NCBI GenBank assembly: GCA_051004815.1
Contig: JBPCJY010000258.1
Location: 1-45,966, forward strand
Direction of reading: 5' to 3'
DNA from: JBBQXY01 sp051004815
GTDB lineage: Bacteria; Chloroflexota; Ktedonobacteria; Ktedonobacterales; Ktedonobacteraceae
DNA length: 45,966 nucleotides
The notes beneath the pieces are model-generated. The model was not told where the DNA came from. It made no database searches and was given only the letters and a program-made list of their open reading frames with translations. Shown one piece after another: positions 32,150 to 40,375 of the stretch. How positions within the stretch are numbered: position 1 is the stretch's first letter; the number at the start of each line of letters is the position of its first letter. A program made the translations under genes and the position numbers.

Positions 32150-32287
32150 CATTCTTCTCATCAACTTCCTCGCTATTTCACCCCCCTCTGTATACTGAAT
32201 AAAAGAAGTGATTTCTTTGCAGGTAACAAGCACTCTCTCTCTTCTATCCAGACACTTACTTACCTTTCCTAAATAAGGATTAGCGAA

Positions 32288-33658
32288 ATGAATATGTTGG
32301 CGGGGGAATCTCTCGGTGGGTACCATCTCATCAAACTTATCGAGAGCGGTGGAATGGGCGATATTTATTTAGCTCAACACACACGCATCGGACGCAAAGT
32401 GGCAATTAAAGTTGTCTGTGGTGATCTTCGCGCTGTTCCAAATACGCCTGAAGGCAAACAAGCGGCATTGCGCTTTGAGCGAGAAGCTCAAGCGGTGGCG
32501 GAATTGGAACATGAACATATCTTACCCCTTTATCATTTCGGCGACGAAACGATAGAGTCTGGTGGCCTACCTATCACGTACCTGGTTATGCCCTATCTTT
32601 CCGAAGGCTCTCTGTGGAACTGGTTGCAGCGACGCACACAACAATTTGGTTTTGGCTGGCCCATCTCCGCTGAAGAAGCTGGCTACTACCTCCTACAGGC
32701 AGCGGCGGCATTACAGTGTGCCCACGATCACGGCATTATTCACCGCGATATCAAACCCACGAATTTTTTAATTCGCGTGGAACGCAGCTCTCTCAGAGGA
32801 CGGCAAAATCCCACGCTGACAAAAATCTTTCCGCAAGGCCAACCGTACCTGCTACTGGCAGACTTCGGCCTGGCCGCCTTCTATCGCAATGGACGCTCGC
32901 TGCACCGCTCGGTCGGGACACCGCTGTACATGGCTCCAGAACAATTTGACGATCCCTCACTCGCAACCTCTGTCCTGGTTGGCCCCGCCGCCGATCAATA
33001 TGCCCTGGCAGTAATGATTTATCAGCTTCTAACCGGGCGTGCAGTATTTGAGGGTACCGCCAGCCAGTTGTTGCATCACCACCATCATACGCCACCAATG
33101 CCGCCGAGCGCACACAACAAATCGCTCCCGCGTGAGCTAGACGAGGTGTTTTTACGCGCCCTGGCGAAGAAACCTGAGCAACGCTATCCCAGTATTATAG
33201 AGTTTGCACAAGCCTACGATGCCATGCTCCAAATGGCGACAAAGCATGCCCAGGCAAAAGCACCTATCGAGGACATGACGACCCCTGAGCCGCAGACAGT
33301 ACCCGTTGCAGTACACCAGCGCAACCGCTCCACGCTGCAACTACCTATCATGAACAGGATCGCACTACCAACACGTACACCACACCCTGCCCCCACACTC
33401 TTATCCACCACCTCGCGTGTAGCAACGATGGAGGAAACCAGGCCGCACGGCCAGAAGACTCCGGCTCCCGCGAACGAGGAGCCACGAGCCGAACAGACCG
33501 CTACCGCCCCCACCGTGCCAATTCACACTATGCCAAAAACGCAGCGTGCCTCACAGCATTCACCCGCTTTTGGCGTCCTGGTGATCGGCCTTGTGGTACT
33601 CTTACTCCTGATCCTTGGCATGATACTCACCATCACCCTCTGGAGCCATGGTCATTGA
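32288..33658 (+). CDS. Membrane Ser/Thr protein kinase (PknB-like)
   Basis: The 456-residue protein has an Hanks-type kinase domain (~10-300): Gly-rich loop ESGGMGDIYLA, Lys41 (VAIKVV), HRD at 152-154 (IIHRDIKPTNF), DFG (LADFGLA) and activation-end GTPLYMAPEQF. A Pro/Thr-rich linker (~310-425) is followed by a single C-terminal membrane helix (FGVLVIGLVVLLLLILGMIL) with almost no outside domain (TLWSHGH). So the kinase faces the cytoplasm, with no PASTA domain to sense an external ligand. The two-FHA protein at 38504-39178 is a possible phospho-binding partner. Confidence 0.93.
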   Translation: MNMLAGESLGGYHLIKLIESGGMGDIYLAQHTRIGRKVAIKVVCGDLRAVPNTPEGKQAALRFEREAQAVAELEHEHILPLYHFGDETIESGGLPITYLVMPYLSEGSLWNWLQRRTQQFGFGWPISAEEAGYYLLQAAAALQCAHDHGIIHRDIKPTNFLIRVERSSLRGRQNPTLTKIFPQGQPYLLLADFGLAAFYRNGRSLHRSVGTPLYMAPEQFDDPSLATSVLVGPAADQYALAVMIYQLLTGRAVFEGTASQLLHHHHHTPPMPPSAHNKSLPRELDEVFLRALAKKPEQRYPSIIEFAQAYDAMLQMATKHAQAKAPIEDMTTPEPQTVPVAVHQRNRSTLQLPIMNRIALPTRTPHPAPTLLSTTSRVATMEETRPHGQKTPAPANEEPRAEQTATAPTVPIHTMPKTQRASQHSPAFGVLVIGLVVLLLLILGMILTITLWSHGH

Positions 33659-33678
33659 CTGGGCGTGACAGGAATATA

Positions 33679-35460
33679 TTATGCTTGCACAATCGGCACG
33701 ATTGGCAGCACCACATAAGATGGATGCTCCTGATCGTGCAAGATCATTTGATGGGCGACGACTCCCTCCTCGTCAACCCCAAAATCGTGACCTGTGTTAG
33801 GGTTACGATCCCAACGGGGGAAGTTGCTGCTCGTCACATCCAGCCGTATACGATGCCCAGCTTTGAAAACATTGCTGGTCGCCCAGAGATCGATGTCATA
33901 TTCGTAAGCTGTCCCTGGCTCAATTAACGTTGCTGACTCGCCACTGGCAAAGTGACGATAGCGCGCGCGAATAATGCCATCCGTCAAATTCTGTGCGAAG
34001 CCATTGGGATGCACATCCACCAGGCGAGCCACAAAGTCGGTATCCGGCGCACTCGAAGTGGCCCACACATGCACGCTGATAGGGCCAGTTACCTCGACAT
34101 CTTGCTCTAATACTGGCGTTGTATACACCAGCACATCCTGTCGGCTTTCAGTAGGGCGTTGATCCCATGGCCCAGGCCGATATTCCGGCGACATCAATAA
34201 CGCACCACCCAGCGTCATCACCGGATTGGCCGGATCGTAATCATAGTGATCAGAAGCTTCCGCAGTTGGACTATCCGTACTCAAAGTGCCATTCCCATTC
34301 GTCGAGTTCGCTTGCCCACTGCTATGCAGGTAGTAGCGTGTATCGACGGCACGCGCCAACGGCCATTCCTGCTCATCACGCCAGACATTCGCCCCCATGA
34401 CAAAGAGTTTGATGGGTGCCTCGCGCAACATTCCGGTATCTTTTTCCTTGAGCCAGTGATCGAACCAACGCACCTGCAAGCTGCCAAAGTCTATCTGCAA
34501 ATCAATGAATGCTGCCGATGCGCCGAAACCAAAGTTCATTTCTCCCACCGCATTAGTGGCACTACCGTGCGTCCACGGCCCAATCAGCAACTTGCTCTGC
34601 CGCGCCTCCGGCGTACTGCCCTGTTCGCGCATAATCGTAAAATTGCTGAGCGTATCTTGCAGGAATATATCGTACCAACCACCCACATTCAGCGTAGGAA
34701 CCGTCACATGCTCATGCTTCCCAATAATGTGGAGCGGCTCGATCTGCTCATATTCACGCTCCATTGGGTGCTCCATTGTACTAAAAACGGTAGGAGCAAT
34801 ATCAAGCCGTTTAAAAGGGGCATATTCTTTCAGTGGCAGTGACCAGTAACCTTGCGTCCCCAAAGCATCCATCTCTTTCGCCAACATGTAAATACCACGA
34901 CCCAGAGCCTGTGGGTCGGCGCGATGACGACGCATGAGCACATCAAGCCCCATCATAAGATTCCAACTTGCCGCCACGCCTAGCTCCATCGCCCCACCGC
35001 GAAAAATCAACCCATTCAATGGATCATTCCAGGTAATATACGGCACCATTGCTTTCAAAGCCGGTGGCTGCAACACTGCTGCCGACCATTGGGTAAAGCC
35101 AAAATAGGAGGCACCATACATCCCAACCTTGCCATTGCTATAACGCAAGTTGGCAGCCCACTCGATAGTATCATAGCCATCCAATGCCTCATTGACAAAG
35201 GGCGACCACTCACCTTCGGACATCGAACGTCCACGCGTGTCCTGTACGATGACCACATAGCCGCGCCGCGCCACCTGTGCGGCATCCAACACAGACGAAC
35301 CCAATGGAAAATCTTTCCCATACGGTAAACGCGTTAACAAAACCGGCCACTGGCCCTCACCCTCCGGTCGATACACATTGGCGCGTAAGACCACGCCATC
35401 TCTCATGCGTGCCGGTACATCAAAATCGACGGTAATCTGCTGACCTATCTGCATTGCCAT
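33679..35460 (-). CDS. CocE/NonD-family alpha/beta hydrolase (X-Pro dipeptidyl-peptidase-like)
   Basis: The 593-residue protein has the S15/CocE layout: alpha/beta-hydrolase core with nucleophile Ser118 in GASYFG, a helical cap, then a jelly-roll C-terminal domain (SVHVWATSSAPDTDFVARLVDVHPNG). N-terminal MRDGVVLRANVYRP and VQDTRGRSMSEG match the family. Members hydrolyse esters or amides of varied substrates (cocaine esterase, alpha-amino-acid esterases, X-Pro peptidases); the exact substrate cannot be read. GAGGAGGAAC lies before ATG 35460. It is divergent from the IclR gene, which may regulate it. Confidence 0.87.
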   Translation of the reverse strand: MAMQIGQQITVDFDVPARMRDGVVLRANVYRPEGEGQWPVLLTRLPYGKDFPLGSSVLDAAQVARRGYVVIVQDTRGRSMSEGEWSPFVNEALDGYDTIEWAANLRYSNGKVGMYGASYFGFTQWSAAVLQPPALKAMVPYITWNDPLNGLIFRGGAMELGVAASWNLMMGLDVLMRRHRADPQALGRGIYMLAKEMDALGTQGYWSLPLKEYAPFKRLDIAPTVFSTMEHPMEREYEQIEPLHIIGKHEHVTVPTLNVGGWYDIFLQDTLSNFTIMREQGSTPEARQSKLLIGPWTHGSATNAVGEMNFGFGASAAFIDLQIDFGSLQVRWFDHWLKEKDTGMLREAPIKLFVMGANVWRDEQEWPLARAVDTRYYLHSSGQANSTNGNGTLSTDSPTAEASDHYDYDPANPVMTLGGALLMSPEYRPGPWDQRPTESRQDVLVYTTPVLEQDVEVTGPISVHVWATSSAPDTDFVARLVDVHPNGFAQNLTDGIIRARYRHFASGESATLIEPGTAYEYDIDLWATSNVFKAGHRIRLDVTSSNFPRWDRNPNTGHDFGVDEEGVVAHQMILHDQEHPSYVVLPIVPIVQA

Positions 35461-35560
35461 AAAAGGAAAGTTCCTCCTCGTTTCGTTATAAATGAAGTAA
35501 ACGGTATTTTCTAACCAGGTCTATCATACAACTTGCATAGATGAGTGTGCTAGTTCTCTA

Positions 35561-35589
35561 TTGACACCCTCCTTGCTAATAGCTATACT
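35561..35589 (+). promoter_or_regulatory. Sigma-70 promoter of the iclR-yqeB operon
   Basis: TTGACA (35561-35566) and TATACT (35584-35589) with a 17-bp spacer, a near-consensus promoter ~80 bp upstream of the IclR start. Confidence 0.8.
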
Positions 35590-35599
35590 TTCTCCATGC

Positions 35600-35624
35600 A
35601 AGAGTGGAACCGTATTCCACTCTT
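35600..35624. promoter_or_regulatory. Palindromic IclR-type operator
   Basis: AAGAGTGGAA-CCGTA-TTCCACTCTT is a perfect inverted repeat with 10-bp arms. It begins 10 bp after the -10 hexamer, so bound repressor would cover the transcription start. The TGGAA...TTCCA core fits IclR-family operators. Confidence 0.75.
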
Positions 35625-35668
35625 CGGAACACATTGGTCAGCCTGATACGAGCGATAGAGGGAAGTTT

Positions 35669-36454
35669 ATGCGACATGGAGAACCCCTGGCGGGCGAAAA
35701 AACGGTTCAGATTGTCCATCGTATCGCTTGCGTCCTACGAGCCTTCGGCTCGCAGGGACTACTGGGCATCACTGACCTTGCGCAGACTACGGGATTACCG
35801 AAATCTACCACTCATCGGCTTGTCACCGCTCTTGTGAATGAAGGCTTACTGGTACAGGATGAGGACAGCCATAAATATGCCCTCAGTCTGCGCATCACCG
35901 CCCTTGGCGCTGGCATTCTCAGCTCCCACACGGTCAGGAAATCCGCCCGTCCAATATTGATGGAGCTGCGTGACAAAACGCATGAATCGGTTCATCTCGC
36001 GGTTCTGGAAGGGCTGGAAGCGGTAATCATCGACACCGAAGACTCTTATTTTGTTGTGCGGGCCGTCAACGTTCCTGGCCAGCATCTGCCCGCGCACGCC
36101 GTCTCCACGGGCAAGGTGCTCCTGGCCTATCAATGGGAAGTACGTCTGCGCGAAATCCTGAGCCACGCCAAATTGACAAGGTATACCGAGAGCACCATTA
36201 CCAACCCCCACCTCCTGCATGAAGAGCTACGTCGTGTGCGCATGCTCGGCTACGCCATCTCTTGTGGCGAACTGGAAGAGGGCATAGATGCCGTCGCAGC
36301 CCCTATTTTTGACCATCTTGGTACCGTTGTCGCCTCGGTCTCTATCGGTGGCCCCAGTGAACGCTGTCGCCCCAAACAAGCGGAACTGATTGGTGCCGTG
36401 GCCCAGGCAGGACAGGAGATATCGCAAGCGTTGCGCTATGTTGGCTGGCACTAA
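35669..36454 (+). CDS. IclR-family transcriptional regulator
   Basis: From ATG 35669 (AGAGGGAAG upstream) the protein has ~261 residues: an N-terminal winged HTH (VLRAFGSQGLLGITDLAQTTGLPKSTTHRLVTALV) and the IclR effector domain (ESVHLAVLEGLEAVIIDTED..., LPAHAVSTGKVLLAYQ, GCELEEGIDAVAAPI). The longer ORF start at 35561 lies inside the promoter and is rejected. It lies between a divergent hydrolase gene and yqeB (37 bp downstream), both probable targets, with a palindrome at its own start. The effector is unknown. Confidence 0.92.
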   Translation: MRHGEPLAGEKTVQIVHRIACVLRAFGSQGLLGITDLAQTTGLPKSTTHRLVTALVNEGLLVQDEDSHKYALSLRITALGAGILSSHTVRKSARPILMELRDKTHESVHLAVLEGLEAVIIDTEDSYFVVRAVNVPGQHLPAHAVSTGKVLLAYQWEVRLREILSHAKLTRYTESTITNPHLLHEELRRVRMLGYAISCGELEEGIDAVAAPIFDHLGTVVASVSIGGPSERCRPKQAELIGAVAQAGQEISQALRYVGWH

Positions 36455-36491
36455 ATGCATAGCTCTATCCGATCACTAGTCTGGAGCAACC

Positions 36492-37313
36492 ATGGAGTGT
36501 AGTTTTGTCGCTGTCAAAGGTGCGGGCGACCTGGCCACAGGCGTCATTCATCGCCTATCTCGCGCCGGTTTTAGCGTCCTGGCCACGGAGCTACCAGACC
36601 CTACGGTAGTGCGCCGCACTGTCGCCTTCGCGGAAGCAGTCGCCCTTGGTACCGTCACAGTTGAAGACGTCACAGCACAACTGGCTACTACGCCAACAGA
36701 GATACATGCACTCTTCGCCAAAGGACACGTACCCATACTTGTTGACCCCAACGGCATATTGCTCAAAGAGCTTCGCCCCACTGTACTGGTCGAGGCCACA
36801 CTCTCAAAATACAATAGCGGCATCACTATCAATGATGCCCCCATTGTCATCGCCCTCGGCCCCGGCTATGAAGCCGGTAAAGATGTCCATGTCGTCATCG
36901 AAACGAACCGTGGTCATAACCTCGGACGCGTCTATCTCTCTGGCACCGCCGCGCCCAATACTGGCAAGCCAGGAGCTATCGGTGGCTATACCATCGAACG
37001 TCTACTGCGTGCTCCTTGTGCAGGCACCCTCTTTGGCAGGCGGCAGATCGGTGATCTGGTCCAGGCAGGTGAAACAGTCGCCATCGTCAAAGCAGAGGAT
37101 AGCGGCAGTGAAGTACCTGTGCTTGCCACCATTGCTGGTATACTGCGCGGACTCGTCCGAGACGGTCTCCCTGCCAGCCATGGCATGAAGATCGGAGATA
37201 TTGATCCGCGTGCCGCCCGTGAGCATTGCTTCACCATCTCGGATAAGTCACGCGCCATCGCCGGTGGAGTATTAGAAGCGATGCTCTATCTATTAAATAA
37301 CCAATGTTGCTAG
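36492..37313 (+). CDS. yqeB: Molybdenum hydroxylase accessory protein, YqeB/EF2563 family
   Basis: The 273-residue protein starts with a nucleotide-binding loop (VAVKGAGDLATGVIHRL) and has the family's FVLATELPDPTVVRRTVAFAEAV-type stretch (here in VLATELPDPTVVRRTVAFAEA), IALGPGYEAGKDVHVVIETNRGH, and GTPNTG-type region GTAAPNTGKPG. YqeB helps mature selenium-dependent or related molybdenum hydroxylases. The last residues (NQCC) come from an IS element: without the insertion the gene would end ...LYLLNRK. It is in an operon with IclR; the following coxM-like gene is truncated. Confidence 0.8.
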   Translation: MECSFVAVKGAGDLATGVIHRLSRAGFSVLATELPDPTVVRRTVAFAEAVALGTVTVEDVTAQLATTPTEIHALFAKGHVPILVDPNGILLKELRPTVLVEATLSKYNSGITINDAPIVIALGPGYEAGKDVHVVIETNRGHNLGRVYLSGTAAPNTGKPGAIGGYTIERLLRAPCAGTLFGRRQIGDLVQAGETVAIVKAEDSGSEVPVLATIAGILRGLVRDGLPASHGMKIGDIDPRAAREHCFTISDKSRAIAGGVLEAMLYLLNNQCC

Positions 37314-38184
37314 TTGAAAGGTAGGGTTTGCAAAAGAAAGAAGGTTGTGCGATTCTTGAGCCAAGAGCAAAACTATGGCGAAAAGGAGCACAACCTGATG
37401 CGAACCGAAGAGATAATCATTCGACTCTTTTGTATGGTAGACGACAAATTGGCGCATGTCAACAAGCGCAAAAATGCGAAGTTGTATCCCAGTGAAATTG
37501 TCACGATTGGCATCCTGTTTACACTCAAAGGCGTTCACTATCGTGCGTTTTACCGCTGGCTGAAAGGAGACTGGTTGCACTTGTTTCCCAAGTTGCCCGA
37601 ATGCTCGCGTCTTTTGCGTTTGTTGGCGGAGTATGAAGCCTTGACCGACCACTTTCTGGTCGCGCCGCAGGAAGAAAGTGTGATTGATAGCTACGGCATC
37701 GAATTGATCCACCCGATTCGCCAAGGGCGCAGCCCCGCGCAAATCGGCCAGAAAGGGATCAGCAACCATCGCTGGATTGTCGGCGTCAAGCTCTGTTGGT
37801 TGATTACCCCTCAAGGGCAGGTCATTGAGTGGCAATGGGCCAGCGCCGACACCCACGATCAACACTTGCGGGAAGTCGGAACCGCGTGGACCGATCAAAC
37901 CGAGGTTCTCAGCGACTTGGGTTTCCGCAAGCGCGGAGAAGAACCGCTCAACTGGCAGTTTTGTCAGCATGGTCAACGCAATGAGCGCATGATCGTAGAG
38001 CGCGTTTTCAGTGTGATCACCGTCGTCAATCATCTCAAAAAAATCTTTCATCGCGTGGAGAAGTACTTGACAGCACGCTTTGGCTATCTCGCAGCCATGC
38101 TCAACTGTCTGATCGAACTGGCTGACGGCAAACTGGCTATTGCTCAGTTCTCTCTCTAGCCCTTCTCCAACTAGCAACATTGGT
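37300..38184 (+). mobile_element. IS982-like insertion sequence with 6-bp target duplication
   Basis: The 885-bp element has perfect 17-bp terminal inverted repeats (ACCAATGTTGCTAGTTG). It is flanked by TAAATA on both sides (37294-37299 and 38185-38190). It carries one transposase gene. Removing it with one TAAATA restores the yqeB 3' end and the start of the downstream gene. Ends and duplication are intact, so insertion is recent. Confidence 0.85.
37398..38159 (+). CDS. DDE transposase, IS982-like
   Basis: From ATG 37398 (AAGGAG upstream) the protein has ~253 residues. Candidate catalytic acids: Asp in SVIDSYGIEL, Asp in WQWASADTHD, and Glu in RMIVERVFSVI (with a following Lys/Arg-rich helix HLKKIF). 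The N-terminal segment LYPSEIVTIGILFTLKGVHYRAFYRWL is typical of the IS982/IS5-like group. A longer start at 37314 is in-frame but has no ribosome-binding site. The family name is the closest call from overall pattern, IS length and end type, not from a database match. Confidence 0.75.
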   Translation: MRTEEIIIRLFCMVDDKLAHVNKRKNAKLYPSEIVTIGILFTLKGVHYRAFYRWLKGDWLHLFPKLPECSRLLRLLAEYEALTDHFLVAPQEESVIDSYGIELIHPIRQGRSPAQIGQKGISNHRWIVGVKLCWLITPQGQVIEWQWASADTHDQHLREVGTAWTDQTEVLSDLGFRKRGEEPLNWQFCQHGQRNERMIVERVFSVITVVNHLKKIFHRVEKYLTARFGYLAAMLNCLIELADGKLAIAQFSL

Positions 38185-38197
38185 TAAATAGAAAGTA

Positions 38198-38340
38198 ATG
38201 CCATCTATATTGAAAATCGTGGCTTATCATAGCCTTACCACGTTCGACGAAGCAGTTACACTGCTCGCGGAAGAGGGTCGTACTATCGGTGGTGCAGATC
38301 TGCTGATAAATCCACGCTACATGGCTGGTAAACGTGGAGG
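38198..38340 (+). pseudogene. coxM: Truncated FAD-binding subunit of a molybdenum hydroxylase (coxM-like)
   Basis: ATG 38198 opens MPSILKIVAYHSLTTFDEAVTLLAEEGRTIGGADLLINPR, the N-terminus of CoxM/XdhB-like FAD subunits (EALxLLAE...xGGxDLL). After ~45 codons it breaks into unrelated sequence. In the uninterrupted DNA this ATG overlaps the yqeB stop (TAATG), so the two genes formed one operon. The remaining hydroxylase subunits are not in the window. Confidence 0.7.
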
Positions 38341-38502
38341 GGACTTGTCTCTGAGGTACCCACATGGTATGATGCTCGCAAGTTCAGATGGAAGGGCAGG
38401 CCACAATTTAATGGCCGAGAAGCAAGAGCCAAAGCCATATTGCCCACTATAGATGATGCTGATTTAGGAATATATTTTATCCAATATAAGAGTGAGAGGT
38501 AG
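38332..38502 (+). pseudogene. 3' fragment of an unknown gene upstream of the FHA gene
   Basis: One frame reads TWYDARKFRWKGRPQF, REARAKAILPTIDDADLG, IYFIQYKSER and a stop at 38500-38502, immediately before the FHA gene's ATG. It has no start codon; it is open only from 38332. It looks like the C-terminus of a protein whose 5' part was replaced by the coxM fragment through a deletion or recombination. No family was recognised. Confidence 0.45.
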
Positions 38503-38503
38503 T

Positions 38504-39178
38504 ATGGAGCAAGAGCAATTATCAACAGCATATTTAGTCATTCAAAATGGCCCACAGGCGGGAAAACGGGTAGAGATTTGCAAGGATTGTACAACCATTG
38601 GGCGTAGTCGTGAATGCGATCTCTTTTTAGAGGATATCGCCGTTCACCGCAAACAAGCCAGCATTCTCTACACCAACGTTGGTTATGTGTTGCGCGACGA
38701 TCATGGCAGTGGCGATAGCCTCCTCAACGGACGCTCTATCAAAGAGAAGATTTTGCGCGATGGCGACGAACTGCTCCTTGGCAATACTCAGCTCAACTTC
38801 TATTCTCACGAGGCCACGCGCCCATTTCAGCAACCCTCCTCCAGGGGGCGTGAGCTACACATGGGTAAAATCTCTGGCTCTCATACAGGCACTATCGCCA
38901 AGCTGAAATTTAACGGCTTGCGTGGCGCACCGATGAGCTTCGATCTACGATCAGAAGTAACTATTGGGCGCAGCCGCGACTGTGACATCTTCCTGGAAGA
39001 TCTGGCCGTGAGTCGTCTCCATGCCACCATTCGTCAGCTACCGGATGGAAACTACGAGTTAGAGGACCATCGTTCCGTGAGCGGCACTTTCGTCAATGGC
39101 CGCCCAGTCAGTCGTTGCCGCTTGAACGAGGGAGACATCGTACAGATTGGCACCAGCAAACTTACCTTTAGACGGTAG
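38504..39178 (+). CDS. Twin-FHA-domain protein
   Basis: The ~224-residue soluble protein has two FHA domains joined by a ~45-residue linker. Domain 1: TTIGRSRECDLFLEDIAVHRKQASI with NGR; domain 2: VTIGRSRDCDIFLEDLAVSRLHATI with GTFVNGRPV. Both keep the GRS motif and Ser/His-type phosphothreonine-binding region (SRLHA in domain 2; HRKQA, a variant, in domain 1). FHA domains bind pThr peptides, so the Ser/Thr kinase at 32288-33658 is a plausible partner. AGAGGTAGT lies before ATG 38504. Its 3' end overlaps the NadD-like gene by 11 bases. Confidence 0.92.
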   Translation: MEQEQLSTAYLVIQNGPQAGKRVEICKDCTTIGRSRECDLFLEDIAVHRKQASILYTNVGYVLRDDHGSGDSLLNGRSIKEKILRDGDELLLGNTQLNFYSHEATRPFQQPSSRGRELHMGKISGSHTGTIAKLKFNGLRGAPMSFDLRSEVTIGRSRDCDIFLEDLAVSRLHATIRQLPDGNYELEDHRSVSGTFVNGRPVSRCRLNEGDIVQIGTSKLTFRR

Positions 39179-40028
39179 AATCGTGCACCAGTACGTTCAT
39201 AGCCTTGACCCGTTCTTCGTAATAATCGACACTCGTGCCATTCGCCAGGCGTAAGGGCAGCGCATAGGCACGCGTTTCCAACATAAAACGACGCACCTCT
39301 CGTGGCTCATCACCATAATACTCGTCACTATGTTGGCGGATACGACTGGAAGAGATATCGCGATACGCCTTCCCCAGCGGTAGCGCGGCAATAAAGCGTG
39401 CGAATCGCTGGTTCTGCGGCTGTTCCAACAGACTTTTCAACGCATCTATCCCATCTTTACCCCGTGGTGCCACCAATAATTGCGCCAATCCAAAGAGTTG
39501 CTCCAAGGCAGCATCGCGATTCTCATAGTAACGTGGGTCAAGTATCTGCACAATCTTATCAAAGCCCAGCAGGAAGAACAGTCTTTTTACTTTGGGGAAA
39601 GAAGTCCGTACCGCCTGCGCCTGCTCAACATAAAGCCCCCGGTTAAAGAGTATAATGCCAGTATGTGGCAATCTGTGCCGCAAGAGCGTCTCCGTCAACA
39701 TAATCCGGTCAAGCAGTGTCGCTCGCTCCACGCGCTCTTTATCCACAATGTGCTTGCTCAGCGCGGCATAGAGGTGTATCGTGCTTTTCGTGTTAGACGA
39801 CAATGCCTGCTGACGCGTAAATTGCCGCGCCTGCTTGAGCATCGCCAAGTGTGCGGTAGTGGGAGGATTAAACGAGCCAGGGAAAACGATGATATCGCCA
39901 AGCGGTTCCGGCGAACCTGGCGTAATCACAGCCTTTGCAGCCTCTTCAGGCTGCAACTGGTCAAGCAAGGCCTGCACCTGCTTGAGGCGGTGTATAATTC
40001 GTGGGGAAGCATGAAAATAGCTACTCAT
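39168..40028 (-). CDS. NadD/NMNAT-like nucleotidyltransferase
   Basis: The 286-residue protein has the nucleotidyltransferase signature GSFNPPTTAHL (HxGH-type loop with TTAH) and near the C-terminus ISSSRIR (ISSTxIR-type motif). It transfers an adenylyl group, probably to a nicotinate mononucleotide-like or related substrate. Several extra segments (for example SSNTKSTIHLYAALSKH) distinguish it from standard NadD, and the exact substrate is uncertain. It reads toward the FHA gene and overlaps it by 11 bases. Confidence 0.78.
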   Translation of the reverse strand: MSSYFHASPRIIHRLKQVQALLDQLQPEEAAKAVITPGSPEPLGDIIVFPGSFNPPTTAHLAMLKQARQFTRQQALSSNTKSTIHLYAALSKHIVDKERVERATLLDRIMLTETLLRHRLPHTGIILFNRGLYVEQAQAVRTSFPKVKRLFFLLGFDKIVQILDPRYYENRDAALEQLFGLAQLLVAPRGKDGIDALKSLLEQPQNQRFARFIAALPLGKAYRDISSSRIRQHSDEYYGDEPREVRRFMLETRAYALPLRLANGTSVDYYEERVKAMNVLVHDSTV

Positions 40029-40102
40029 GGTATGTATTTTAGCATATCATGAGCATACTATCAGGTACTGCTATTGGCTCTTTACCAAGGCGTCAGCTAG
40101 AG

Positions 40103-40357
40103 CTACCGTGTGCGGAGAAGGTGCAACACGTCCTGAGCCACGCTCACCTCGCCTACCAACTTCTCCAACGTATCAGCATCGGTAATGCCATCAATCAGTT
40201 CCTTGGCCGTTTGCACAATGGCTGGGAAGCGTCTCTGGATGATGGCCACCAAGGCGCGTTGCTCTCCTAGACCCAAGCCCTTCTCTAAGCCTTGCTCCAA
40301 GCCGCGTTGCACAATTTGCTGGTAGACCCAGGACTCTTCGACGATATCTTTATACAT
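40103..40357 (-). pseudogene. C-terminal fragment of an Rpn/DUF4351-like protein
   Basis: The remaining ~85 residues (YKDIVEESWVYQQIVQRGLEQGLEKGLGLG, then ALVAIIQRRFPAIVQTAKELIDGITDADTLEKLVGEV) match the coiled tail and C-terminal helical region of Rpn (recombination-promoting nuclease) / putative transposase family proteins. The N-terminal PD-(D/E)XK nuclease domain is missing. It may be translated from ATG 40357. It lies 18 bases downstream of the DUF4190 gene on the same strand. Confidence 0.65.
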
Positions 40358-40375
40358 GGCAAACAGCCTCAAATA

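Noticed and set aside
37293..38180. Long open frame on the minus strand across the IS982-like transposase
   Set aside because: Antisense shadow: the plus strand has the DDE-type transposase, a ribosome-binding site and intact IS ends.
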